Shown in pieces: positions 16,184 to 24,406 of a DNA stretch of 64,000 nucleotides (the stretch's first letter is position 1; every line of letters starts with the position of its first letter). Position numbers and translations under genes: made by a program. The notes under the pieces were generated by a model. That model worked only from the letters and a program-made list of their open reading frames with translations, ran no database searches and had not been told where the DNA came from. Origin of the DNA: Amycolatopsis suaedae (GTDB lineage: Bacteria > Actinomycetota > Actinomycetes > Mycobacteriales > Pseudonocardiaceae); the NCBI RefSeq assembly GCF_004214935.1, contig NZ_SFCC01000007.1:124001-188000 (forward strand), read 5' to 3'.

Positions 16184-16230
16184 CCGGGGTGTGCCCACGA
16201 CGGGTTCCGACCGCCGTGCGCACACCCCGG
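16184..16230 (-). promoter_or_regulatory. Intercistronic stem-loop between livK and livH
   Basis: The 16-bp arms 16184-16199 and 16215-16230 (CCGGGGTGTGC and its complement plus a CACG/CGTG extension) have one mismatch and a 15-nt loop. No U-tract follows on the minus strand. Such a structure after a binding-protein gene typically stabilises the upstream mRNA or allows partial read-through. Confidence 0.6.
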
Positions 16231-16259
16231 TTTACAAAGTCAACCTGACCGAGAGTTAT

Positions 16260-17471
16260 TTACTTGATCTCAGTGTTACGGACAATCTTTCCGTTCTCGA
16301 CCTTGTAGGTCCACACGGTGGTCTGGGCCAGCTCGCCCTTGTCGTCCCACTTGAACTTCTTGGTGAGGCCCTGCGCGTCGTAGGTGCGCACGAACTCCAG
16401 CATGGCCGCACGGTCACGCTTGCCGCCGTCGATGCCCTTCAGCAGGATCGTGGCGAGGTCGTAGCCCTCCGGCGAGTAGGTGCCGGGGTCCTTGCCGGAC
16501 AGCTGCTTGTAGGCGCTGGTGAACTCGGTGAACTGGTCGGCCGGAACACACGGGCAGGTGAAGAACGCCTTCGCGGAGGCGTCACCGGCACCCTTGACGA
16601 ACTCGTCGTCCTTCACGCCGTCCGGCGCGACGAACTGAGCCTCGACACCGGCGTCCATCAGCTGCTGGGCGAACGGAGCGGCCTCGCGGTAGTAGCCGGC
16701 GTAGAAGATCGCCTGCGGGGCCTGCGACTTGATGTTGTTGACGACCGCCGAGAACTCGGTCTGCTTGGACTTGACCTTCTCGTTGCAGGTGGCCTTGGCG
16801 GCCAGCGCCTGCTTGATCGAGTTGGCCAGGCCGACGCCGTACTCCGAGTCGTCCTCGACGACGCAGACCTTCTCGGCCTTGAGCTGCTCGGTGATGAACT
16901 TCGCCGCGGCGGGGCCCTGGGTGTTGTCATTGCCCAGGCCGCGGAAGAAGGTCTTCCAGCCGTTGGTCGACAGCGCCGGGCCGGTGGCCGACGGGGTCAG
17001 CTGGACCAGGCCGGCCTGGTTGAAGATGTTGCCGGTCGCCTTCGACTCACCGGAGAACGGCAGGCCGACGACACCGATGATCTCCGGGCTGTTCACGATC
17101 TGCGTGACGACACCGGGCGCCCGGTCGGGCGAACCTTCGGTCTCGAACTCACGCAGCTGGACCTGGCAGCCCGGGTTGTTCTGGTTGTGCCGCTGCACGG
17201 CCACCTTGACACCGTTGAGGATGTTCTGACCCAGAGCGGCGTTGTCACCGTTGATGGTGCCCGCGTAGGCGAGAGTGGTGGTGGGCGGGCACTGCGCCTT
17301 GCCGTCGCCCTTGGGGTCGGCGGCGTCGGCCGCCTGGGCCGGCGCGGAAGCCTGCGGAGCCGAAGGGGCATTCCCGCTGTCGCCGCTGCCGCCGCGCTCC
17401 GCACACGCGGTCAGCGCCAGCGCAGCTGTCGCTGCCAGCACGAAAACCCGCGCAAGTCGTGCTCGTGACAC
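16260..17471 (-). CDS. livK: Branched-chain amino-acid ABC transporter substrate-binding lipoprotein
   Basis: This 403-residue extracytoplasmic binding protein has a lipoprotein signal peptide ending LTAC (Cys at about residue 23) and then a Ser/Ala/Pro linker. The mature part is a type I periplasmic-binding fold (LAYAGTINGDNAALGQNILNGVKVAV; EVVGLPFSGE-like segment IIGVVGLPFSGESKATG; FRGLGNDNTQGPAAAKF). The GTG at 17471 is preceded by GGAGGAACGA, a strong ribosome site; an in-frame TTG four codons upstream is less likely. It is the first gene of the liv operon. Confidence 0.93.
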   Translation of the reverse strand: MSRARLARVFVLAATAALALTACAERGGSGDSGNAPSAPQASAPAQAADAADPKGDGKAQCPPTTTLAYAGTINGDNAALGQNILNGVKVAVQRHNQNNPGCQVQLREFETEGSPDRAPGVVTQIVNSPEIIGVVGLPFSGESKATGNIFNQAGLVQLTPSATGPALSTNGWKTFFRGLGNDNTQGPAAAKFITEQLKAEKVCVVEDDSEYGVGLANSIKQALAAKATCNEKVKSKQTEFSAVVNNIKSQAPQAIFYAGYYREAAPFAQQLMDAGVEAQFVAPDGVKDDEFVKGAGDASAKAFFTCPCVPADQFTEFTSAYKQLSGKDPGTYSPEGYDLATILLKGIDGGKRDRAAMLEFVRTYDAQGLTKKFKWDDKGELAQTTVWTYKVENGKIVRNTEIK

Positions 17472-17516
17472 TCGTTCCTCCAAATGCCGACAGCCGCCAC
17501 GACAGCGACCGTCCTG

Positions 17517-17529
17517 GTCAGGACCTGAC
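17517..17529. promoter_or_regulatory. Small palindrome upstream of livK
   Basis: GTCAGG-A-CCTGAC is a perfect 6-bp inverted repeat about 46 bp upstream of the livK start, within the 225-bp region separating livK from pdtaR. It could be an operator for the liv operon; nothing else supports this. Confidence 0.3.
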
Positions 17530-17696
17530 TGGGCGCTGAACGTAGCCGTCCTGCGCCGGGTTGCACAGAGTCACATCGGCTCTTGTTTCCACATCGTGAC
17601 GGTGCATACCACAGATAAATCAGGAACTACACCCGAATGTCGGCGGTAAATGATCGAGCGACGACGTTACGTCACAGTTAACCCGGACGGGGAGGC

Positions 17697-18308
17697 TCAG
17701 CCAATCCCCCGAACGACTGCCTCTGCGACAGCCTTCATGGTCGTGCGACGGTCCATGGCGGTGCGCTGGATCCAGCGGAACGCGTCCGGCTCGGACAGCC
17801 CCTGCTCGCTCATCAGCAGGCCCTTGGCGCGATCGATGACCTTGCGGGTCTCCAGCCGTTCGTTGAGCCCGGCGACCTCGGCCTCCAGCGCCTGCAGCTC
17901 GGCGAAGCGGCTCACGGCCAGCTCGATGGCCGGCACCAGGTCGCGCTTGGCGAACGGCTTGACCAGGTAGGCCATGGTTCCGGCGTCGCGGGCACGCTCG
18001 ACCAGGTCACGCTGGCTGAAGGCGGTCAGGATGACGACCGGCGCCACCCGGTCACCGGTGATCTTGGAGGCTGCCTCGATGCCGTCCAGCTTGGGCATCT
18101 TCACGTCGAGGATCACCAGGTCGGGCTTCAGCTCGGCGGCGAGCTTGATCGCCTCCTCGCCGTCGCCTGCCTGGCCGACGACCTCGTAGCCCTCCTCGCG
18201 CAGCATCTCGACGAGGTCGAGCCGGATCAGCGCCTCGTCCTCGGCGACGAGCACCCTCCGTTGTGGCGCGACCGCGACGTCGCTGGTGTCGGCAGCCGGT
18301 TCCGTCAC
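17697..18308 (-). CDS. pdtaR: ANTAR-domain response regulator PdtaR
   Basis: This 203-residue response regulator has a receiver domain (about 17-135) with phospho-acceptor Asp at about residue 68 in LVILDVKMP, an acidic pair in VAEDEA, the conserved TAFS threonine region and Lys in LVKPF. A coiled linker leads to a C-terminal ANTAR RNA-binding domain (RKVIDRAKGLLMSEQGLSEPDAFRWIQ). ANTAR proteins act by antitermination at paired RNA hairpins. It matches PdtaR (Rv1626), partner of the PdtaS kinase. The GTG start follows AGGAGGACCCG. The nearby polA resembles the mycobacterial locus. Confidence 0.92.
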   Translation of the reverse strand: MTEPAADTSDVAVAPQRRVLVAEDEALIRLDLVEMLREEGYEVVGQAGDGEEAIKLAAELKPDLVILDVKMPKLDGIEAASKITGDRVAPVVILTAFSQRDLVERARDAGTMAYLVKPFAKRDLVPAIELAVSRFAELQALEAEVAGLNERLETRKVIDRAKGLLMSEQGLSEPDAFRWIQRTAMDRRTTMKAVAEAVVRGIG

Positions 18309-18438
18309 CGGGTCCTCCTGCGTTGTCGAAGGGGCTGGGCATGCGGGTCTCCGCGAACACGAAGCGTACCGGTCCGGACCCCTCCGGCGCAGACACCGAG
18401 GGTGAAGGTGACCAGGTCAACACGCCATCCCGGGACTA

Positions 18439-18456
18439 GTATCAGGTTCCTGATAC
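18439..18456. promoter_or_regulatory. Perfect palindrome upstream of the FAD monooxygenase
   Basis: GTATCAGG-TT-CCTGATAC is a perfect 8-bp-arm inverted repeat ending 9 bp before the ATG of the monooxygenase gene. It probably overlaps the promoter and binds a repressor, the candidate being the MarR-type protein encoded downstream in the same operon. Confidence 0.65.
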
Positions 18457-18465
18457 CGTGGTCGT

Positions 18466-19710
18466 ATGCGAGTACTGGTGATCGGCGCGGGAATCGGCGG
18501 GCTCACCCTGGCGCACGCACTGCGGCACGCCGGAATCGACGTCGCGGTGTACGACCGCGACCCCGCCGCCGAGGCGACCGGTGGCTACCGGCTGCGGCTC
18601 GACGACCGGGCGTGCGACGTGCTGGCCCGGCACCTCGCCCCCGCCCGCTACCAGGCACTGCTGGCCAGTTCGGCCGGCCCGCGGTCGTACCGGCGGTTCA
18701 ACGTCACCGACCACCGGCTGCGGCTGCTGTTCGCGGAGCCGCGCGAGCGCGGGTCGGACAACCTGCTCATCGGCCGGATCCCGCTGCGCCGCCTGCTGGC
18801 CGGCGGACTCGGCGACGCGGTGCGGTTCGGCACCGAGTTCACCGGGCACACCACCGGCGCCGACGGCGTCACCGCCCATTTCGCGGACGGCACCCGCGCG
18901 CGAGGTGACGTGCTCGTCGGCGCCGACGGCGTCGGCTCCCGGGTCGCCGCGGCGCTGGCCAGCAGACCGACGTCGGCCCCGGCCGGGGTGTGCGGTGTCG
19001 CCGGGCGTACCCCGCTGACCGGCACCGAGGAGGTACCCGCGCTGCTGGAGACCGGGCCGGCGCTCGCGTTCGGGCCGGGCGGCGTCGGGGTCTTCCTGAC
19101 CAAGCACGACCCCGCGGCGGGCACGATCGTCGATCCGGCCGCGTGTACCGAGGTCCCGGCGATCGTCGAATCGCCCTGCGTGATCTGGGGCCTGCTGGCT
19201 CCAGACGAGGCCTACCCGGAAGGCACCCGTGGCCTCGGCGGAGCGGCGCTGATCGGCGTCGCCGACGGCCTGCTGGACGGCTGGTCCGAAACACTGCGGG
19301 CGCTCGTGCGAAGCGCGGACCCGGAATGGGCGGCCTACTTCCGGTTCCACGCCGCCGATCCGGACGGCGACCTCACCCCGTGGCCGGCCGGCCCGGTGAC
19401 GGCCATCGGCGACGCCGTGCACGCCATGCCGCCCACCGGCGGGCAGGCGGCGATCACCGCGATCCGGGACGCCGACATGCTGGCGGGCGAGCTCGTCCGT
19501 GCCGCAGCGGGCGAGTCGACCGCGGCGATGGCCGTGCACCGGTACCAGCAGCGGATGGCCGGCTACGCGGCCGCGGCAGTACGGGAGTCGCTGCAGCCGC
19601 TGACCTGGACCCGTCGGCTCGCCGGCCCGGCAGGCACCCGGATCGCCCGTGTCGCGCTGCCCGCGATGGCGGGGCTGCGCCGTGTCCTCGTGGGAGCCCG
19701 CGGTGCCTGA
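18466..19710 (+). CDS. FAD-dependent monooxygenase (PHBH-type)
   Basis: This 414-residue flavoprotein begins MRVLVIGAGIGGLTLAHALR, the GxGxxG FAD-binding motif. DVLVGADGVGSRV is the DG motif that contacts FAD and NAD(P)H, and AIGDAVHAMPPTGGQAA at about residue 313 is the GD motif. This combination defines class A aromatic monooxygenases; related tetracycline-modifying enzymes share it, so a drug-inactivating role is possible but unproven. The gene overlaps the downstream MarR gene by 8 bp and follows a perfect palindrome. Confidence 0.88.
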   Translation: MRVLVIGAGIGGLTLAHALRHAGIDVAVYDRDPAAEATGGYRLRLDDRACDVLARHLAPARYQALLASSAGPRSYRRFNVTDHRLRLLFAEPRERGSDNLLIGRIPLRRLLAGGLGDAVRFGTEFTGHTTGADGVTAHFADGTRARGDVLVGADGVGSRVAAALASRPTSAPAGVCGVAGRTPLTGTEEVPALLETGPALAFGPGGVGVFLTKHDPAAGTIVDPAACTEVPAIVESPCVIWGLLAPDEAYPEGTRGLGGAALIGVADGLLDGWSETLRALVRSADPEWAAYFRFHAADPDGDLTPWPAGPVTAIGDAVHAMPPTGGQAAITAIRDADMLAGELVRAAAGESTAAMAVHRYQQRMAGYAAAAVRESLQPLTWTRRLAGPAGTRIARVALPAMAGLRRVLVGARGA

Positions 19711-20143
19711 ACCCCTGTGGCCCGGCGGGGAGCCCGAGCTGCCACTGTGGGAGCTGGTCCAGACCTACCACGTCGTGGCACGCGGGTTCACCGACGTGTT
19801 CGCCACGGTCGGCCTCACCCCCACCCAGTTCGGCGTGCTCGCCTCACTCGCTGACGGTGACGACCTCAGCCAGGCCGAACTGGCCAGGGCGATCATGGTG
19901 CGCCCGCAGAGCCTGGCCGAGATCACGACGGCGCTGCTGCAGCGCGGCCTCGTGGAACGCGAGGGGCCCGGCGGCCGGGGCAGGCGGACTGGCCTGCGCA
20001 TCACCCCGGCTGGCCGCGCCCTGCTGAACGAGGTGCTGCCCGCGGTCGGGGCCTTCAACTCCCCGGCGACCACCGGCCTGACCGCGCGGGAGGGCACGGA
20101 GCTGATCCGCATGCTGCGCACGCTCCGCTCCCGCCTGAGCTGA
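19703..20143 (+). CDS. MarR-family transcriptional regulator
   Basis: This protein of about 146 residues has a winged helix region (LTPTQFGVLASLADGDDLSQAELARAIMVRPQSLAEITTALLQRGLVERE, then the wing GRGRRTGLRITPAGRALL), standard for MarR. The GTG at 19703 overlaps the monooxygenase stop and has GGGAG 6 nt upstream; a GTG at 19682 is an alternative. Being co-transcribed with the monooxygenase, it may autoregulate through the palindrome at 18439-18456. Confidence 0.85.
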   Translation: MPEPLWPGGEPELPLWELVQTYHVVARGFTDVFATVGLTPTQFGVLASLADGDDLSQAELARAIMVRPQSLAEITTALLQRGLVEREGPGGRGRRTGLRITPAGRALLNEVLPAVGAFNSPATTGLTAREGTELIRMLRTLRSRLS

Positions 20144-20264
20144 AGCCCCAGCGGCAACGGGGTCCGGCTCCCTCTCCGGTATCCCCCCGGTTCCCTCCGC
20201 GGTCGGGGCGGGACCGGACCGCGGGCAGAGGTGCTCCCCCGCCCCGCCGGGGGACGGTGAGCGC

Positions 20265-21125
20265 ATGACCACGACCACGAACCGGCGGCCAGTGCCGCTG
20301 CTCGCCGTGACCACCGCGCTGGCCGCCCTCGGCGCAGGTGCCGTCGCCACGCTGCTGCCCGGCCTGCCCGCCGACGTCGACTACACCCGGGGCTACGCAC
20401 CGGGCTGGGTCACCGGGGTGGCCGCCCTGCTCACCGTCGCGGCGGTGGTGAGCGACGCACGCCGCCTGCCCCGGCTCGTGGCGCCGCTCGGCTGGACGGC
20501 GGTCGTGTTGCTGCTGTGGTGCTCGGGCGGGGTCGTCCTCGACGGTTTCCGGGCCTTCTTCGCGGTGACCGGCATCCCGGCGGGCACGTTCGCCGTCGTC
20601 GACTGGCCGGGCATGGCCGCGCGGGCGCTCAGCCTCGCCGCGGCGGGGGCGACGGCCGCGCTGCTGCTCCCCCGCACGCCGGTGCCCGCCCGGCCGTGGC
20701 CGGCCTACCTCGCCTGCGTGCTCAGCTTCCCGTATCCGCTGGTGAAGCTGTACTGGTGGCTGGGCGGCTCGGTGGCCCGCCCCGAGCCCTACGTCGAGGG
20801 CTTCCCCGCGGGTGAGCTGGCGATCATGGTGGTGGGCGCGGCCGGGTCGCTCGCGCTGGCGCGGCCGTGGGGCAGGCGGCTGCCCCGGCTGCTCGTCCTG
20901 ACCGGCGGCTGGACGGCGACCGCGGTGCTGGCGACGATGGGGGCGATGGCCGTGTTCGGCACGGTGTCGCAGGCCCTCGGCTGGATCGACGGCCCGGTCC
21001 GGTTCGACGACCCGGCCGGGGTGGTGCTGGTCGGGCTCGTGTACGGCACCTGGCTGGTGTACGGCCTGGCACTGGGCCTGGCGACGCTGCGCTGTCAGCG
21101 GGCTCCCCGGAACGCGGTCCGGTAG
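20265..21125 (+). CDS. Multi-pass membrane protein of unknown function
   Basis: I do not recognise this 286-residue protein. It has about seven to eight hydrophobic segments, for example LLAVTTALAALGAGAVATLL, AVVLLLWCSGGVVL and LVGLVYGTWLVYGLALGLATL, with short loops. A conserved-looking patch SFPYPLVKLYWWLGGSV with aromatic and basic residues lies around residue 150. The ATG follows a weak GGTGAGCGC site. Its last 31 bp overlap the end of the convergent GlxA-type regulator gene. Confidence 0.7.
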   Translation: MTTTTNRRPVPLLAVTTALAALGAGAVATLLPGLPADVDYTRGYAPGWVTGVAALLTVAAVVSDARRLPRLVAPLGWTAVVLLLWCSGGVVLDGFRAFFAVTGIPAGTFAVVDWPGMAARALSLAAAGATAALLLPRTPVPARPWPAYLACVLSFPYPLVKLYWWLGGSVARPEPYVEGFPAGELAIMVVGAAGSLALARPWGRRLPRLLVLTGGWTATAVLATMGAMAVFGTVSQALGWIDGPVRFDDPAGVVLVGLVYGTWLVYGLALGLATLRCQRAPRNAVR

Positions 21126-22039
21126 GCGTGCGGGCTGGTGCCGACCACCCGCTTGAACCGTTCGCGGAACGCCGTCGGCGAGCCGAACCCGACCTCGCCC
21201 GCGATCCGGTCCACCGGATACGTGGTGGCCTCCAGCAGCTCCTGCGCCCGCCGGACCCGCGTTCGCAGCAGCCACTGCAGCGGCGTCGTGCCGGTCTGCT
21301 CACGGAACCGCCGGTTGAGCGTGCGGGTGCTCATGCCTGCCTTCGCGGCGATGTCGGTCAGCGAGAGGTCGGCCGCGCAGTGATCCTCCACCCAGGCCAG
21401 CACCGGCTCCAGCACCGAGCCGGACGGCACCGGCGGCCGGTCGTGGACGATGAACTGGGCCTGGCCACCCTCCCGCTCCAGCGGCATGACCGACCGCCGC
21501 GCCGCGTCGGCGGCCACCGCGGAGCCGTGGTCCCGGCGGATCAGGTGCAGGCACAGGTCCAGCCCGGCGGCGGCACCCGCCGACGTCAGGAACTGGCCGT
21601 TGTCGACGTAGAGGACCTCCGGGTCGACCTCGATCCGGGGGTACCGCGCGGCCAGCGCGGGCGCGGCGGCCCAGTGGGTGGTCGCCCGCAGGCCGTCGAG
21701 CAGCCCGGTCTGCGCGAGGACGAACGCGCCCGAGCAGATCGACGCGATCCGGGTCCCGCCGGCGGCCGCGGCACGCAACGCGTCGAGCACCTCGTCGGCG
21801 ACCGGCCCGGTCTCACTCAGTCCCGGTAGGACGATCGTGTCTGCCTCGGCAAGCATCTCCAGCCCGTGCGGCGGCCGTACGGTGAACGTCCCGGCGTCGA
21901 CCTGCGGGGCAGGCCCGCAGACCACGGTGCGGTACGCGGGGCTGCCGTCGGCGAGTTCGGCGCGGCCGAACACCTCCAGCGGTGTGGACAGGTCGAACGG
22001 GATCACCCTGTCCAGCGCGAGCACGGCCACCAGGTGCAT
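21095..22039 (-). CDS. GlxA/FtrA-type AraC-family transcriptional regulator
   Basis: This 314-residue protein fuses an N-terminal DJ-1/PfpI-like domain (MHLVAVLALDRVIPFDLSTPLEVF; nucleophile elbow IASICSGAFVLAQTG with Cys) to a C-terminal AraC-type double helix-turn-helix (LSLTDIAAKAGMSTRTLNRRFREQTGTTPLQWL and RVRRAQELLEATTYPVDRIAGEVGFGSPTAFRERFKR). Proteins of this type sense small nitrogenous or aldehyde metabolites. It lies 9 bp after the small membrane-protein gene and may be the last gene of an LtrA operon. Its 3' end overlaps the convergent gene by 31 bp. Confidence 0.9.
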   Translation of the reverse strand: MHLVAVLALDRVIPFDLSTPLEVFGRAELADGSPAYRTVVCGPAPQVDAGTFTVRPPHGLEMLAEADTIVLPGLSETGPVADEVLDALRAAAAGGTRIASICSGAFVLAQTGLLDGLRATTHWAAAPALAARYPRIEVDPEVLYVDNGQFLTSAGAAAGLDLCLHLIRRDHGSAVAADAARRSVMPLEREGGQAQFIVHDRPPVPSGSVLEPVLAWVEDHCAADLSLTDIAAKAGMSTRTLNRRFREQTGTTPLQWLLRTRVRRAQELLEATTYPVDRIAGEVGFGSPTAFRERFKRVVGTSPHAYRTAFRGAR

Positions 22040-22048
22040 GCCGGCAGG

Positions 22049-22318
22049 CTACGCGCGCCGCCTCGCGTACAGCCACGCCGCGAAGGCCACCACGCCCGGT
22101 ACCGCGAAGATCAACCCCAGAACCGGCAGTTCCTCGGCGACGGTGTAGCCGGCCTCGAACACCCCGACCGCCATGTTGAACAGCGCGATGGCCAGCCACA
22201 CCAGCAGGAAGTCCTCCGCGGCCCGCTTCAGGCCGATCGCCCGCACCAGTGCCCCGACCGCGAGGAAGACCACGACGAGAACCAGTCCGGCGATGATGAT
22301 CACGGTCGTGCGGCTCAT
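22049..22318 (-). CDS. Small membrane protein (two to three membrane segments)
   Basis: This 89-residue protein begins MSRTTVIIIAGLVLVVVFLAVGALVRAIG, then AAEDFLLVWLAIALFNMAVGVFEAGY, and ends with a third hydrophobic stretch and ARRRA. It is not a family I can name confidently. Its ATG overlaps the stop of the LtrA-like gene (4 bp), so it is probably made together with LtrA and could be an accessory subunit. Confidence 0.7.
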   Translation of the reverse strand: MSRTTVIIIAGLVLVVVFLAVGALVRAIGLKRAAEDFLLVWLAIALFNMAVGVFEAGYTVAEELPVLGLIFAVPGVVAFAAWLYARRRA

Positions 22319-23484
22319 GAATGTGTCCTCTCGACGGTGTGCCCTTCGGTGGCGACCACGGTGGTGACCACGAGCGCGGCCAGCACCACCGCCACCAGGT
22401 GAATGGGAATGGGGGTGAACGACACCGCGACCGCCAGCACGGCCGCGGCGGGGAAGCCGACGGCGAGCGGCCGGCACTCGTCCCGCGGGCCGATCTGCAG
22501 CAGCCACACGCTGAGCACGAAGATCGCCACCGGCACGGTGACCGCGAGGCCGACCGCGAACATCGGCAGCGTGGTCTTGTGCAGGTGGTGATCGACCGCC
22601 ACCTCGATGCCCGAGCCGACGGCCGCGGCCGACGCGAAGATCAGGTAGTGGCCGTAGCCCCACCTGATGGCGGCGGGCAGCGACGTCAGCCGGGCGTGTC
22701 CCGGCCGGTCGAAGTACAGCCACCACATGGCGAACACGATCACCAGCCCGCACCCGGCCAGGCCGATCAGCTCGGCCAGCGCCTCGGTCTCGGCGATGCC
22801 CTCCTGCACGGCGGCCGTCGCGCCGATCACCGTCTCACCCAGCACGATGATGGTGAACAGGCCGTACCGCTCGGCGATGTGATGCGGATGCCAGGTCGTC
22901 CCGGCGGCCCGCTCGGCCCACACCGGCACCGCCAGCTCGACCAGGAACAACACGAGCACACTCGGCACCAGCAGGCTGTCCGGCAGCCACAGCCGGGCGA
23001 TCCAGAGCACCTGCACCACCGTGATACCCCCGGCGTACCGCAGCGCGGTCACCCGCCGCGCCGGGTCGGACCGCGCGGCCCGCAGCCACTGCGTCACCGC
23101 GGCCAGGCGCATCAGCACGTATCCGATCACCACGACCCGGAAGTCGCCGTGGAACGCACCGGGAACGCCTGCCGCGATCACCAGGCCGCCCGCGATCTGC
23201 ACCAGCACGGCCAGCCGGTAGGGCACGTCGTCGGTGTCGTAGGAGGAGGCGAACCAGGAGAACTGCAGCCACGGCCACCAGATCGCCCAGAACACGAACA
23301 GGAACCCGGCCAGGCCCTGCAGGACGTGGTTCTCGCTCAGCGCGTGGTGGAACTCGATCGCCGTGCGGCCGACCGCCACCACGAAGCACAGGTCGTACAA
23401 CAGCTCCAGGCTGGTCGCGACCCGATGCGGTTCGTCACCCGGCCTCGCCCGCATCGGCCGGTACCACGACCGAATCTGCGTCAT
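22315..23484 (-). CDS. Low-temperature-requirement protein A (LtrA) family membrane protein
   Basis: This 389-residue membrane protein has about ten to eleven hydrophobic segments. The family hallmarks are ATSLELLYDLCFVVAVGRTA near the N-terminus and HIAERYGLFTIIVLGETVIG in the middle. LtrA was named from Listeria low-temperature mutants; its biochemical role is unknown. The ATG at 23484 has GGGAGAAACGGAA upstream. It heads a three-gene set with the small membrane protein and the GlxA-type regulator. Confidence 0.88.
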   Translation of the reverse strand: MTQIRSWYRPMRARPGDEPHRVATSLELLYDLCFVVAVGRTAIEFHHALSENHVLQGLAGFLFVFWAIWWPWLQFSWFASSYDTDDVPYRLAVLVQIAGGLVIAAGVPGAFHGDFRVVVIGYVLMRLAAVTQWLRAARSDPARRVTALRYAGGITVVQVLWIARLWLPDSLLVPSVLVLFLVELAVPVWAERAAGTTWHPHHIAERYGLFTIIVLGETVIGATAAVQEGIAETEALAELIGLAGCGLVIVFAMWWLYFDRPGHARLTSLPAAIRWGYGHYLIFASAAAVGSGIEVAVDHHLHKTTLPMFAVGLAVTVPVAIFVLSVWLLQIGPRDECRPLAVGFPAAAVLAVAVSFTPIPIHLVAVVLAALVVTTVVATEGHTVERTHS

Positions 23485-23641
23485 TTCCGTTTCTCCCTTC
23501 CGGCAGGGAGACGGTAATGCGTCCGCCGCGGGCCCGCCCGCCGTGGAAACGGCGGGTGACCAGCGGCTATCGACGCGGCTTGTGATCCCACCCGAATCTT
23601 GTGTTTCCCGGGCAGGCCGGCGCAGACCTAGCGTCGGGGAC

Positions 23642-24391
23642 ATGCACACGTTGAAGGACAAGACGGCAGTGGTCGCGGGCGGAGCCAAGAACCTCGGCGG
23701 GCTGATCAGCCGGTCGTTCGCCGAGGCGGGCGCCAAGGTGGTGGTGCACTACCACGGCACGGGGACGCGGGAGGCCGCAGAGGAGACCGCGGACGCCGTG
23801 CGTGCCGCGGGCGGCAGCGCGGTCACCGTCCAGGGCGACCTGACCAGGGTCGCGGAGATCCGCAGGCTGTTCGACACCGCGGTGGACGAGTTCGGTGGCG
23901 TCGACGTCGCCGTCAACACCACCGGCATGGTGCTGCGCAAGCCGATCGTCGACACCACCGAGGACGAGTACGACACCATGTTCGCGGTCAACGCCAAGGC
24001 CGCGTACTTCTTCCTCCAGGAGGCGGGCCGCAGGCTCAATGACAACGGCAGCATCATCAGCCTCGGCACCTCGCTGCTGGCCGCCTACACCGACGGCTAC
24101 TCGACCTACGCGGGCGGCAAGGCGCCGCTGGAGCACTTCACCAGGGCGGCGTCCAAGGAGTTCGCCGGCCGGGGCATCTCCGTCAACACGATCGCGCCCG
24201 GCCCGATGGACACGCCGTTCTTCTACCCGCAGGAGACCCCGGAACGGGTGGAGTTCCACCGCTCGCAGGCCATGGGCAACCAGCTCACGCACATCGAGGA
24301 CATCGTGCCGATCGTGCGGTTCCTGGCCACCGAGGGCTGGTGGATCACCGGGCAGACGCTGTTCGCCAACGGCGGCTACACCACCCGCTGA
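23642..24391 (+). CDS. Short-chain dehydrogenase/reductase
   Basis: This 249-residue classical SDR has the cofactor loop VAGGAKNLGG, the NTTG-type segment VAVNTTGMV, catalytic Ser in IISLGTSLLAAYTDG and YAGGKAP as YxxxK. The end TGQTLFANGGYTTR is the family C-terminus. The Asn-Leu in GGAKNLGG, in place of the usual TGxxxGIG, is a variation seen in some members. The ATG at 23642 follows a TAGCGT-like box by 7 nt, which could be leaderless. A LysR gene follows 15 bp downstream. Confidence 0.9.
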   Translation: MHTLKDKTAVVAGGAKNLGGLISRSFAEAGAKVVVHYHGTGTREAAEETADAVRAAGGSAVTVQGDLTRVAEIRRLFDTAVDEFGGVDVAVNTTGMVLRKPIVDTTEDEYDTMFAVNAKAAYFFLQEAGRRLNDNGSIISLGTSLLAAYTDGYSTYAGGKAPLEHFTRAASKEFAGRGISVNTIAPGPMDTPFFYPQETPERVEFHRSQAMGNQLTHIEDIVPIVRFLATEGWWITGQTLFANGGYTTR

Positions 24392-24406
24392 GGCAGGATC
24401 GTCGGC

